Below, piece after piece: positions 1 through 11,260 of a stretch of 64,000 bases of DNA. Source of the DNA: Pseudo-nitzschia pungens. Its lineage: Eukaryota; Bacillariophyta; Bacillariophyceae; Bacillariales; Bacillariaceae. A program made the position numbers and the translations under genes. The stretch lies in assembly GCA_037355855.1 (NCBI GenBank), contig CM074762.1:2914001-2978000 (forward strand), given 5' to 3'. The notes under the pieces were generated by a model, which saw only the letters and a list, made by a program, of their open reading frames with translations, made no database searches and was not told where the DNA came from. The stretch's first letter is position 1. Every line of letters begins with the position of its first letter.

Positions 1-259
1 TATTAGAAGTATTTTTTATAATTTTACCCTAAAACTTAGGTTTTCCTCCCCAAAACATAGATTCAATCGATTCAAAAAACTGAAAATACCAGTTATTGTC
101 GAGTGAGGAGTGTTTTGCAATGGACATCCGATGTAACCGGCATTATTTTGAGACTGAGAGTGAAAGTAGAAGAGACGACGAAACAGGTGTTGTTCCGGTA
201 TTCCGCTCGGGTGCAGCAGCAAAAGAGTACACCAGCAAAGCAATCATCATTAGCTAACT
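1..259. other. 5' flank of the SF-assemblin gene
   Basis: AT-rich at the left edge, becoming mixed in composition. No gene is supported here. It probably holds the promoter and 5' UTR of the gene starting at 260. An ATG at 103 opens a frame that runs under that gene, but its product has no recognisable features. Confidence 0.4.
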
Positions 260-1613
260 GTGGAGAACAGCGCATCGAAGCAATTGCCAACGACAATGGG
301 AAGCATTGCGAACGAATTGTCCGTGATCGGTGGAGAGCGAGGTGTCGGAAACGGATCTCTCGGTCGCGGCAGCCCATCGAGGTTGCGTCGCGACACCAAA
401 CAGCTGGGGCTATTTACCCCGCAAACCACGAGGGTCCAGAGATCTCTGAAAATGGCGTTCGAAACGCCCCCCATGCACCGGCCCAAAACGCACTCGCCAC
501 TGGTGTTTTTGTCCGACCGAAAAAGCGTCCCGACGGAGCTCAAACACCTGCAAGAACGAACCATAAAGCGCCGACGAGACTTTGTGGCTCGGATGCACGA
601 CCTGGTACGTGCCTTGGCTTCACACGCATTGCGGTATGGAAGACCGAATCACAGAACAGAGATGGATTCATTCGTTCGTTCATCCCCGAGTTTCGTCGCT
701 AACACCAGACCAAAAATTTCCCGTGCTCATTGTTCGGTACTCGTGCCGTTGTTTGTTCTCCGTTCGCATTCGCGTTCTCATTCTCATTCGCATGCGAACC
801 AAAGGACTGCCACACGGCGAAATTGATGTCGAAACATGCCGAGGAGAGAATGGACCTCGATTTAGCAACGTGCGATACGTTCGAGCGAACCGTGATGCAT
901 CCCTTGCTTTCGTCGGTGGAGCGTCTCTCCCTGGATCGCGAATCCTCTCTGAATCGGTCCGTCGGAATCCCGGACCTGGAACGCCGCATCGGCGCACTCG
1001 ATGCCGAAATGACCCACCACACCAACGTCACCATGAGCGACGCAAAAATCGACAAGCTGGACAGCGTTCACGACGACCTGGAGCGAAACATTCGGCCCGA
1101 GATCCGCATCGAAAACAACAAGTCGAACAAGATCGAGGGGGGCATCGTCCAGCGATTCGAGTCCGTGGTTGGAACGATCAATCGAAACTTTCATTCGGAA
1201 GGGGCGCTGCGGTGAGTTTTCGCTGTGTCGCGGAGCGCAATCAATCAATCCATCCATCCATCAACTCTCAACCACTCACACCGCCCGCGTCGCATATTCC
1301 GCTTTCTTTGCGTCTCTCTCTCTCTCTCTCGTCGATTGCCGCACGCACCGTGCGCTCGCGCAGCCGGGCCGAAACCCGGGTCCTGCAAACGAAAACCGAA
1401 ACCGGGGTACCGAACCGAATGGAGCGCGCCGAGGTCACCCTGTCGAAAATCGCCGAGCTCCGCGAACGCGTCCGGGAGGAGCGCGCGAAACGAATCGCCG
1501 CCGACAGGGCCATCTACGAAGAAATCGTCCGGCGGACCACCGCCATGAAGCGGGCCATGATCGCCATGGCGAGCGACGGGGACAGCTCCACCGGTAGCGG
1601 TAGCTACAGATAA
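260..1613 (+). CDS. SF-assemblin family protein (striated fibre coiled coil)
   Basis: SF-assemblins are segmented coiled-coil proteins that form striated fibres attached to basal bodies or microtubule-organising centres. Three exons fit: 260-604, 805-1211 and 1364-1613 (333 codons), with donors GTACGT and GTGAGT and frame-consistent AG acceptors. The first acceptor could instead be at 843, which shortens the protein by 13 residues. The start is the ATG that opens the frame into MENSASKQ. The middle exon holds heptad-rich helix and a segment like the family's RFxxVxxTIxRxFxxExAxR signature (QRFESVVGTINRNFHSEGALR region). The last exon ends with the family-type basic coiled coil RERVREERAKRIAADR and a TTAMKRAM tail. 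Length matches or slightly exceeds the usual 250 to 300 residues. The family call rests on recall of the signature, and exact splice positions are inferred. Confidence 0.75.
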
Positions 1614-1815
1614 CGATAACCACAGTGATAACCACAATGATAACGATAACCGCAATGATAACTAGTATAACCATAACGATAACCATAACGATCGAACGGT
1701 GGTTGCGCCGCCGACACGGGACGACATTGCGTTGGACGCAACAACGCGAGCGAGCAAATTATTGTTCCGGGAGAGTGAGTGAGTGAATGAATGAATGAGT
1801 GAGTGAGTGAGTCGT
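1610..1815. repeat. TGATAACCA-type and GAGT/GAAT short tandem repeats
   Basis: Immediately after the SF-assemblin stop lies a degenerate array of GATAAC/CATAAC units (about 1610-1692). It is followed by a tetranucleotide array of GAGT and GAAT units (about 1771-1812). This is the spacer between two converging genes and probably holds both 3' UTRs. No coding signal is seen. Confidence 0.7.
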
Positions 1816-1823
1816 TCCGATGA

Positions 1824-3212
1824 TTACACGTGCTCGTTGTTTCGCAACAATTCTAGTTCCCCGGGGGTCCTCCATTTCCCGGATTCCTCGCGGTGCCCCA
1901 CGACCTCCCGTTCTTTCTCGGTCAGCCACAGATCGGACCAGTCCATGCCTCGTTTCGCGAGCTGGTATTCCGTGCTCTCGCAGAATCCGGGATCCCACCG
2001 GGCGTGGATCTTGCTGGTCAGCATGGGAGCCCGGAAGAACGCCGGCTCGGACGAGATCCGGACGGCGTCCGGTCCGAAGGAGGCGACGGTTTGCCGCGGG
2101 AGGATCTTGTCGATGGGCTTGACCGCGTAGTTGCGCATGCGTTTTCCCTTCCACAATATCGCGCCGACGTCGTTGCGGAGGGTGTCGAGGAGGCTCCGGT
2201 ATCCCTCCCTCGAGATCCAGTAGGCGTAGGCGCCCCAGAGCAGATTGCCCCCGGGTTTGGCGTGCTTCCGTCCCGTCGGACCATTTTCCCCGGATGCGGA
2301 TTCGTTGTCGTTGCCGTTGCCGTTGTCGTCGTCGTCGTCGTCGTCGTCGCTTCGTGCCGTTGGATCCACTCGTTTGGGATCGGTGTTGCTTTCCAATTCG
2401 GGAAGGTCTTCGTTCAGGTGTTGGAGGAGAGGCAACGGAGCGGTAGTTGCCGCGGTGTTGTTGTTTTCCTCCTCGGCGGTATTCTTCCTTTGGTATTTCC
2501 TCTTTGGTATGTGGGTTTCCACGATCCATTCCAGGTTGGTGACGGAACCCAACCATCCCACGAATCGAAAATGACACCTGGATTGCGTCGTCGTCGTCGT
2601 CGTCGTCGACGACGCTCCTTCTTCTTCTTCTTCTTCCCATTCCTCGGTGGCAATCACCGACTCCCACACGCTGTCGGCGCAGGTCTTCGGGTCCGCCCGG
2701 ACGTTGTCCTCGAGGATGAGATCGAAGGATTCTCCGTCTCCGTCTCCCGCGAAGCGTTTCATGGCGATCAGGTGGGCAAAGACGCAGGCCAGAACCGATC
2801 GGGCCCGGTTGATGGCCTTGGCTTTTCTCCAGAGCTCCACGACGTAGTGCAGCTTGACGTCTTCCCGGCTCCCCTTTCGTCCCCCCGCCACTTCCACCCC
2901 CTCGAGGCAGTCGAAGAACCGCTCCGTGGCCTGACCCTCGTAACGCTTTTCCTCGACCGCTGTTCGGATGGCCTCCCACTCGGCGTCGGGCACCAGGCCC
3001 GCGGCGTGGGCCACCTTGCAGAAATTGTACCGGTTGCGGATGTGCCGGGACGAGACGCCCTCGCTAAAGGTCGGGGGTTCGAATCGCTCCGCCATGGCCG
3101 GATCGGCGAAGAGTTCCCGGATGTGGCGCTGCCGGTCGCCGCCCATGGTGATGACGAGGACCCGCAGCTTTCGTTGCTGCTGCCGCTGTTGCCGCTGCTG
3201 CTCGCTCGTCAT
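1824..3212 (-). CDS. Glycosyltransferase family 25-like protein
   Basis: This 462-residue protein resembles GT25 enzymes (bacterial LPS galactosyltransferases and collagen galactosyltransferases), which transfer sugars from UDP-sugars. The supporting order of motifs is an N-terminal beta strand LRVLVITMGGDRQRHI, then RSVLACVFAHLIAMKRF (the family's CxxSHL position), then DLILEDNV at the metal-binding LILEDD site, and a C-terminal GAYAYWISREGYRSLL element. The third acidic residue of the EDD motif is Asn here. A low-complexity Thr/Glu/Asp insertion encoded by trinucleotide repeats separates the two halves. There is no clear signal peptide from the first ATG (3212), and the open frame continues upstream without ATG. 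Donor and acceptor sugars cannot be told. Confidence 0.6.
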   Translation of the reverse strand: MTSEQQRQQRQQQRKLRVLVITMGGDRQRHIRELFADPAMAERFEPPTFSEGVSSRHIRNRYNFCKVAHAAGLVPDAEWEAIRTAVEEKRYEGQATERFFDCLEGVEVAGGRKGSREDVKLHYVVELWRKAKAINRARSVLACVFAHLIAMKRFAGDGDGESFDLILEDNVRADPKTCADSVWESVIATEEWEEEEEEGASSTTTTTTTQSRCHFRFVGWLGSVTNLEWIVETHIPKRKYQRKNTAEEENNNTAATTAPLPLLQHLNEDLPELESNTDPKRVDPTARSDDDDDDDDNGNGNDNESASGENGPTGRKHAKPGGNLLWGAYAYWISREGYRSLLDTLRNDVGAILWKGKRMRNYAVKPIDKILPRQTVASFGPDAVRISSEPAFFRAPMLTSKIHARWDPGFCESTEYQLAKRGMDWSDLWLTEKEREVVGHREESGKWRTPGELELLRNNEHV

Positions 3213-3963
3213 GGGTCGTGTTGTGTTTTGTCGTGTTGTGTTGTGTTGATTGGAGATTCGTTTCTGTTGTACAGTGAAACAAAATTCGATCGGGATGGGC
3301 AGGGTCGTCTTCTCGATGATGAACAGCAATCTGATAATGGCAAATGGCAACAAAAGTGTTCAGCGACCTTCGAAACTTTCGACCGTCGTATTTGTAAGTT
3401 AAGTTACCGTAAGGTTACTTTCACTCGCATCATGGTTTTGGTGATGGACCATTCAGATCTCTCTCTTTCAGCTTTGTGGATGATGCAACCGATGGCAGGA
3501 AGAAAATCCCCCCAAATTCGATCCATTTTTTGTTGTCGGCAGGCGGGGATTGATCCGTCGTGCTTTTTACTGACCCCTGCTGCCGAGTAAGGTTACTGCT
3601 GGGATTGATCGTACATAACCTATTATGTATCTTATCAATACAAGGTAAGTACAAAGGGCACCTTTGACTCTTGACCCGTAACCCGTAACGCATAAAAAAC
3701 AATCGTAAGATCTTACCGGGAAGGTCACTGAACAACGAAGTTCTCGACGGACGATCCTCGATCCAGGAACGAAAACCGAAAACGGGTTTCGATCAGCACA
3801 ATCGTCGATCGATTGCGGCGTCTCTCTCATCAATCCAAAGACGACCTGCCACCGAGTCCGACACCGACACAAGCTCCACTTGCGAGTACGAGTAAAAGTA
3901 AGATTACGAGTCCCACTGTCGATCGATGCAACCAGGCAGAAAAGCGTGCCAGTACGACACAAA
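3213..3963. other. Divergent intergenic region between GT25-like gene and MRH lectin gene
   Basis: It contains a short GTGTT/GTCGT pentanucleotide-like array just upstream of the GT25 start (3213-3248). There are two copies of a GTAAGGTTAC-type motif, at 3394-3418 (compound) and 3587-3596. It probably holds promoters for both divergent genes. No supported gene is seen. Confidence 0.5.
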
Positions 3964-5632
3964 ATGAAGCGCGTCCCGGCGGCGATCGCTGCCCTGCAAT
4001 TATTATTCCTCCTTGTGACTCCGGCCTTGGGTATCAACGCCAACGCCAACGCCGACGCCGACGCCGACCCCAGCGATCACCAGCACGTCTACACGGACAG
4101 CTTTCCGAGGAACGATGAGTACGATATGATGGCCCTGGAACCGGAGACACCCTACGGAACTCCGTACGGCGGCTTTAGCAGGGCTACCGCGAGCCGATTG
4201 GCGGCGTTGCCACTGAAACTCCCCTCCATCACCAAGGAAATGGGAACCAACATTAACAACAACAACAACAACAACAATAATAATAATAATAATGTCGACA
4301 ACAGCAGCAACAATGGGCAAGACGGGTTCGAGCCCATGTACACGACGGTGAGGGACCATTTCGGTCGCGCGTTTGCCTGTCGGGTCTTTCACGAAGACGA
4401 ATTGGAGCCCAGCAGTCTCGGAGACAGCATGTTCGACACTCCCGTGCTCAAAAAGGTCAAGGCCAGCGGCAAAAGCGTCAACAAAAGCAAGCGGGACGGC
4501 GAGAACTCCGACGCAACGTCGGGAGAAGGGAGCGATGAAACGGAGGGCAGCGAGTCGAACGAGGAGGGGGACGGCAATGTCAACGACGATGTCGATGACG
4601 ATGCCGACGACGATGATTCTTCCCTGTCCCAAACGCTGTCGGAAATCGGATTCGATCCCATCATGATGGGCCACACGATTCACCAGAGATTGACAAAACT
4701 GACCGGGCTGTGCGCCCAGCTGCACCCGGGGACTTGGTGGAGCTACGAGTGGTGCCACGAGGAGAGCGTCAAACAATTCCACGTTAAGATCAGCAAGTAC
4801 GAGAAGGGGAAGGCAACGGTCTTTGACCTGGAGGGCATCACCAGCCTCGGAAGCTATTCCGGACGCCGCATCGAGGTGACCGCCACAACAAAGGAGGGCG
4901 ACGAGGACGACGAAACCCACAAGAACGAAAGGGACCTCGCCCAGGACCGAACGGAAATCGGCCGCGTGGTCGATACCTTTTACGGGGGATCGACCTGCGC
5001 GGAGACCGGCAAGCCACGCGTGACGGACGTCACCTTTCGATGCTGTTCCGAACGGCACCTCCGGAAAACCACCGGTGGGGTTTTGAAACAGGGAAAACCG
5101 GTGGACACGGACATTGTCAGTATTTTCTCGGCGGTCGAAGACCCGGAACGAGTGTGCCACTACAACATCACGCTCTGCACACCGCTTCTGTGCGCCGACT
5201 ACGACGACGGGACCGGAGCGAGTCCCTCCAAAACGCCGGACGGCAAGAACCCCGGCGTTTCCGCTCTGCAAAAGCTCCTGAAACTGGGCCTGGATTCCGC
5301 CAAGAACAAAAACAAAAACAACATCAACAAGGATCTCGATCCCACCGAGGCCGCGACCATGTCGGTTTCCGAAATCCTGCGATGGACCTTTGGCGAGGCT
5401 TCCAAATTCTGCATCCGGCAGCAGACCGCGGGCTGGTGGTCCTACGAATTCTGTCCGGGAGACTACGTGCGACAGTACCACGAGGACGATTCCGACGGGA
5501 CCCAGGGAATCACGACCAGCCCAAAGAAGGCCTCGGGAAGAGGCGTTACGGAATATTTCCTGGGACGGTACGTGGCTAAGGACCACGAGGGGATTGCACG
5601 AGAGAACGAATGGGAACACGTTGTCAATGCGA

Positions 5633-5665
<33 letters not shown>

Positions 5666-6081
5666 GAGAAGCATCCCCCAGGCCGATGAGTTTGCGGGAC
5701 GAGCCTCGCGACGTTGAGAACAGCAAGAGCAACAGCAATAAAGCGGACGACAACATTAACAACAACAACAACAACAACAACAACAAGGCGCCGACGATCC
5801 CGTTTGCAAACGCCGGCGGCAACGGCGCCTATTACATCCAAGAGTACACCAACGGGGACGTTTGCAACGGGGAAGACGTCACGGAATCGGCCATGAGCGG
5901 CATCGAGCGTGCCATTACCGTCCGGTACGCCTGCAACGACGACCTGAGCATCACGGTCAAGGAGGACTCGACGTGCCACTACATCCTCGATGTCACGCTT
6001 CCGACGCTTTGCCACCACCCCCTGTTCAAAGCTCCCGTCGTGAAGAGACAGGTAGTAAAGTGCCTTCCGATCGCTTCCTAG
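3964..6081 (+). CDS. ER lectin with two MRH domains (OS-9/erlectin type)
   Basis: This is a predicted ER-lumenal lectin for misfolded-glycoprotein disposal (ERAD), 705 residues and intronless. The chosen ATG gives a clean signal peptide MKRVPAAIAALQLLFLLVTP. A first mannose-6-phosphate-receptor-homology domain (about residues 245-415) shows TWWSYEWC, VKQFH, TFRCC and CHYNITLC. A second (about 485-690) shows GWWSYEFC, VRQYH, VRYAC, VKEDS and CHYIL. The Gln, Arg, Glu and Tyr positions that bind mannose in this family appear present. Two MRH domains in one chain is the human erlectin (XTP3-B) layout, whereas OS-9 has one. Asn, Asp and Ser homopolymer tracts encoded by triplet repeats interrupt the linkers. 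No KDEL-like tail is seen. DPAGT1, the first enzyme of N-glycan assembly, lies 17 kb away. Confidence 0.8.
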
Positions 6082-6600
6082 AACGAAGCGAAGCAAACCA
6101 AAACGCGATGCCTTGGACGGACTGTAGCGTAACAAAAAATAAATACAGTAATCTAGAGGCAATGAGCAACAAATGTGACAGATCTATTCTCAATTCGAAC
6201 ACCATTCGAACCTATAATTGACCAAGTGCCTTCCGATCGCTTCATAGAGCAAAGCAAACAAAAAAGCCATGCTTTGGACGGACGACCCGCGAACGAGAGC
6301 GGAGCTGTAGCGTACCAAACAAAATAAATACAATAATCTAGAGGGAAAGAGCAACAAATGTGACAGAACTATTCTCAGTTCGAACACCATTCGAAACTAT
6401 AATTGACCGAGTGCCTTCCGATCGCTTCATAGAGCAAAGCAAAGCCATGCTTTGGACGGACGACCGGTACGGACGACCGGTGAACGAGAGCGGAGCTGTA
6501 GCGTAACAAAAAAATAAATACAATAATCTAGAGGCAAAGAGCAACAAATGTGACAGAACTATTCTCAATTCGAACACCATTCGAAACTATAATTGACCGA
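6060..6600 (+). repeat. Three tandem copies of the lectin gene's 3' end
   Basis: Three direct repeats start at 6060, 6226 and 6411 and run to 6600 (166, 185 and 190 bases). Each begins with the final codons and stop of the MRH lectin gene, reading GTGCCTTCCGATCGCTTC then CTAG or CATAG. It continues through an AAATAAATACA A-rich element and ends at CTATAATTGACC. Copies 2 and 3 are closer to each other than to copy 1. This looks like a local tandem amplification of the terminal exon and polyadenylation region. Confidence 0.9.
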
Positions 6601-6787
6601 AAGACGTGCTTACGTTAGGTGCAACTCTATTGCGTTTCGAAACGCCGAGCCGAGTACTCACTCTCGATGATGCCTCTGTTTGACGCGTCCACGGATCGCC
6701 ATCGTGGCAATGCGATGGCCCGCCGTGCCGTACTAGTTCAACAGCAGCGGCAAACGCAACGTCAACGTCAACGTCAACAACGGCAAC

Positions 6788-9700
6788 CTATCGCGCCGGT
6801 CTCCGGTTCTCGAGCGCTGCCGCGAGGTCGCTTCCGAGTCCCATTCCGGCCCAAATGTCTCCGGTTTGCAGTTGCTGTTCGCCGCCGTAGTCCAGGTAGC
6901 CTTCCTTCTTTTTCGCGGTGGTCCGAGCCACGGCCCGAAGCGCGGCGAGATTGAACCCTATCGCATCCCGGGACTCCGACAACCGCTCTCTCAGGAGCCG
7001 CCGCAACTCCCGCAGCGGCACCATGGTGGAGCGGCTCGCCATGATCTGCGCGCGACCAGCGGTGACGATAACGACAACGATAACGATAACGACAGAAACG
7101 AAAAGAAACACAACACAACAAAATGGTGAGAACAGAACAGAACAGAACAACGATCGTTCCTCCGTTGCAAAACCTTCCCGAGTTTCGTTCCCCAGGAACA
7201 GTGTGCTCAGAAATTTGGGTATATAAGAATCAACACGGTTTGTATTGGCGTAGCGTTGCCAATTTCTTGATCAAATGATCTTCATTACACTAAACGGGAA
7301 TAAGTAGATACTGCAGTGAGCTTGTTCATGCAGTTGTATATCCAACGTACCTAAATTTGTCAAAAGAAAGAATTAAAAAAAAAAACCCGAAGAGTGAGCA
7401 TTTTTGTCAACAACAGCAAGTGGCATCTTGCCCTACAAACTTCGTTCTCAACGATAGAGTGCTCGGAAATTTGGGTATATAATAATCAACACGGTTTGTA
7501 TTGGCGTAGCGTTGCCAATTTCTTGATCAAGTGATCTTCATCGCACACAAGATGGCGTCGAGGACGTATAGAAAACAATCGATACTGGTTGCATTTTCAC
7601 GTACCTGATTCTGATGTGTTTTCACCAAGAAAACGCTGACGCGAGCGCAGATTTCAACACCACGACCACTCCGCAACAGAAGAATAAGGTAGTACAACAC
7701 CCGCTCGACATGTCCCAGGGGAAGGACGAGCAAGCTCTGCTCCAACTCGGCTTGCTTGACCGATTTCAACACCCAGAGAAAATACAGCGCGGGTTCCATT
7801 CCCAGAAGCAGAGGATTGGGTGTCTTTTCCTTTCCAGGATTCTTCTTTCGGAACAATGCTGCCTCTTTTTTCTCTTGATCGGCACGTTCGAGAGCCTCCA
7901 TGATGCGATCTCCGGCAGCAACACTCAGAACACTTCGCTTTACGGCCGCTTCGCTCTGGGGTTCGTCGTCTTCGTCCCCATCGTCATCGCCATCCTTCTC
8001 TTCCCCTTTTTTCTTCAGCAGTCTGCCCGTGGCATCTTCCTCTCGGCCCATGCCATCAAACATCTGCTCCAATTCTCGTTCGCGCTCTTCCTCCAAGAAC
8101 ACAATGTCTTTCGTGCGCTCCCACACGCGCACTTGACGATCCAATCCACCGGTCACGACAAACGCACCAGTCCTGCTTATCGATAGGCAGCTTACTTCGG
8201 CAAAATGGCCATTGAGGATGAGGATCTGCTCGAATCGGTCTCCGTCCCAATATCGCACGGTGTTGTCCTTGCTGGTGGTGAAAAAATTGTGGGTTCTCCT
8301 CACGAATCGCAAATCGGTCACGGAGTCTTCGTGCCCGTGAAGCGTGCGGTGGGTGTCACCAAAGTCTAGACCCCAAATCTTGATCGTTTTGTCGGCACCC
8401 GACGATGCCAGAATGACATCGTCATCGCTGCAGTCGACGGCCAGGGCAGGCAGCTTGTGTCCGTACAGACTCAGGAAAAATTTCAGCGTGTCGTCGAAAA
8501 ACACCTTGATGGTGGAGTCCAAACTGGAGACAAAGACCATGCGTTTCGTGGGGTCGGTGCTGTGGGAATAGCGAACGGCAATGACGTCATCGGACATTTC
8601 CAGCGTGCGAGAATGCACCAGCATCGGAGCGGAGCTATCCTCTTGGCTCTCCAGTTCCCAGAACTTGACGGTTTTGTCCGCCGATCCTGTTACGATAGCT
8701 ATCGAGGGTTGTTGTGCCGTTGGCCGGCGCATGTCCATGCTCCATATAGCTCCGTCGTGCGCGTTCTCCTCGACGTACACGACATCACCGGCCGCGATAT
8801 CGAGAACCAACAGGTGCCCTTCTCTCGTTCCAAGAACCAAATGGGTATTTCCGGGGAGAAACACGGTGCAGAGACCATAACACGATGCGTTGTTCACGGA
8901 CGGAACGAGAGACTGCACGCACGATCGTTTCTTGACGTTCCATATCTTTGTCGTGTTCTTGGACACCGTGCAGGCGAGTGCGTCGTCGGAAGAGAGTTCC
9001 ACCGCACGGATCCCGGTGGGATGCCCGCCCATGCTCATCGTTGAAATCTTTGATGACACAACCGACGCAGATTTGTCCTCGCTGAAATATTTCCACATGG
9101 AGAAGAGCAGACGAATTGAGAACTCGCATTCTGGGTTTTCAAGAGAGCAACAGTGAACCGCAGCGCCTCAAAACTACGCACCTTTCTTTTTTCCGCGTCA
9201 GGGAATGTACCTCGAGTGCATTGGTAGCCAAGGAACAAACCACACGAAGACCTCCCCCGGACTCTTTGTACGGAACAAAAATGAAACCCTTGAGTTTGTG
9301 ACTGGCTCGCACGGTTCCAAAGTATTCAAATTCGTCGGATGCCTTGATCACGTCGGGGTCGAGTGATTTGTCGAGCTTGGAATTCTCGTCCGGGGCGGCC
9401 TCGTCTTCGTTCTCGGATTCCGGATCGTCCAATATGCCCCGCTTCTGTCCCTTCGACCTTGCGGTTCCCCCGTCGGTTTCTGCGTTCCTCGCCCTGGACG
9501 ATTTTTCTTTTCTTCGTCTCAAACGCCGTTGTTTCTTCCGCAGGGATTCCTGGACACTCCGGATGAGATACACGTCGACGTGCTTGGAATTGGAATGAAG
9601 GACCCCGACGTACTTGCCGTTCGGATGGAAGTGGATGCAGGACAAGCGCTCCGCAGAGGTTGAGACATTGGGTGGGGCCGTCAAGCACCCCATGTAGTGG

Positions 9701-10734
9701 CAGACATCGTCCAGGCTCTCGTTCCCCCCGGCTGCGTCGTCCTCGTCCTCCACGATTGCCGGACCGCTCGATGTTTCGCCATCTTGGTTTGTAATCGCGA
9801 GACTGCTGCTGAGCTTGTGTCTCTTGGACGGCGCAATGGACCACACCCTGGCCTGGCCGTCGGTGCTGCCGGTGATGAGACGGATGCGCTCGTCACCGGA
9901 TGCGTCCGGAGCGTCGCTCGAGGACCGCACGGGCACCGTGTTGGGGATGGTGAGACAACCGGCCGCCAGGACCTCCCCCCGATGCGACGGGATGGTCTGG
10001 ATGCAGCACTGTCCCTTCAGATCCCAGATCTTGACGAATCCGTCCAGGCTCGTGGTCACCAGGAGATCCATCCCACCGTCTCGGAGCGAAACGAAATGAA
10101 TGTCCGTGATTCCCCCCTTGTGGCCGAGCAGGCGGAACAAGCCCGTTTCGGCGACAATGTCCCACAGCACGACCGACCCGTCGCTCGATCCGGACGCCAA
10201 TCGGGATCCGTTCTGCGAGTCAAAGACCAGGGAGCGAACCGGTGATCCGGAGTGGCCGTTCAGCAAGAGCGGCTCCCTCGTGACAAACTCGTCGTCCTGG
10301 TTGTCCTCCAGGAGCGTCTGCACCAACCCGCACCCCGATCTCGCGTTGAGCTCCTCCCGGTACACGTCAAAGACACGAACGGCTCCGTCGACCCATCCCG
10401 TGGCGACCTTGCAGGTTTCGTTACTATTGCTGTTGCTGTTGCTATCATCGCCGGTGGCCACCTCCACGCAGACGACCTGGTCGCTGTTCAGGGCCTTTCC
10501 CGTTCCCACGCCGCCGCTGAGCAGCTCGCGCTGCGCAATCTTGATGGTGGGATTGGTGGTGCGCAGGTGGTATCCCATGCAGTGACTGCCCGCGGTGGTC
10601 AGCAGGATCGGGGCCTCCCGGGAAGCGGACGCAAAGGCCAGGATGGAATTCGATTGCGGCGCCCTGGAGGACGCCGACGACGAAATCAGGCCGAACGAGT
10701 CGGCGCACTCGTATCGGAGGTAGGTGTGTTGCAT
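6788..10734 (-). CDS. UTP12: UTP12/WDR3-type WD40 protein of the small-subunit processome
   Basis: UTP12 (Dip2, human WDR3) is a nucleolar UTP-B component needed for 18S pre-rRNA processing. Three exons are inferred. Exon 1 is 10734 to about 9178, exon 2 is about 9122 to 7605, and exon 3 is 7045-6788; the last join is exact (HQNQ to IMASRS, donor GTACGT). Two WD40 arrays are visible, including GHSGSPVRSLVF...WDI, FFLSLYGHKLPALAVDCS, KTIKIWGLDFGD and HLVLGTREGHLLVLD. The C-terminal Utp12 domain has ESLLVLPLGHVERVLYYL and ends with SRDAIGFNLAALR, as in WDR3. Total is about 1,110 residues, against 943 in human. The first intron is short (about 55 bases), and only the GTAGTT donor with a GCGAG acceptor keeps frame, so that junction is the weakest part. 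The 559-base second intron holds a duplicated block. Confidence 0.85.
7203..7546 (-). repeat. Direct repeat inside UTP12 intron 2
   Basis: About 88 bases at 7203-7290 recur at 7459-7546 with only a few differences. Both copies contain AAATTTGGGTATATAA and ACACGGTTTGTATTGGCG and end in TTGATCAA(A/G)TGATCTTCAT. The copies are 256 bases apart within one intron, and each contains a TATATAA run. Confidence 0.85.
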
Positions 10735-11260
10735 CCTGCTGGCGGTTTCGTTCTGTAAAACAATGATGGTTCTAATGTGAGCGGTTCGATTTCGTCCTTC
10801 TGGGTATACACGAATGATTATGGATTATACGACTGTCAATGCCCATTTCAACATGGTGTCTTTGATGAAAGTTGGGGTTTTTGATTGCGGATGGATGATG
10901 AGCACAAGGTATTTGTTTTCCTTCGAATTTCGAAGCATGATCTGAGATCGTTGTCGCCCTCCATTCACAAAAAATCATTATTTATTTTTGTGAGGGAGGA
11001 AAACGAAATCGGTGGTCGAGACAAATCGCGCGCGACTCGTTGTCACGAAAGCGCGCATACGCATCAAAAGATTTTTGGAACGCAACGTTTTCAACTTTGC
11101 GATCCGAATGAAGACAAAACCGATCTCCGATCTCCCTTCGATCTTTCATGCTTGCAGAGGTAATTACTATACGGTACTCGTAACCTAACCGCAATCTCGC
11201 TCGGCACACGAAATTTCACGCCATACCATACCATCGAAACCCGAGAACGATCCGACAACC
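10735..11260. other. Divergent promoter region UTP12 / PTPS-family gene
   Basis: A 526-base spacer between divergently transcribed genes. Just before the + strand gene lies a short CCATA repeat (11221-11234). No further gene or RNA is recognised. Confidence 0.4.

Noticed and set aside
3060..3090. GGTTCGAATC resembling a tRNA B box
   Set aside because: It lies inside the GT25-like coding sequence and has no matching A box or acceptor stem around it.
1893..3590. A 565-codon open frame antisense to the GT25-like gene
   Set aside because: No recognisable domain; Val/Arg runs arise from reading GTC/GAC repeats on the other strand.
4003..6162. A 719-codon open frame antisense to the MRH lectin gene
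   Set aside because: It is the mirror of a GC-rich, repeat-bearing coding sequence and shows no domain, while the plus-strand frame has a signal peptide and two MRH domains.
6060..6600. Interpretation of the triplicated 3' region as a transposon or LTR
   Set aside because: No terminal inverted repeats, no coding capacity for transposition, and the unit begins inside a host gene's last codons.
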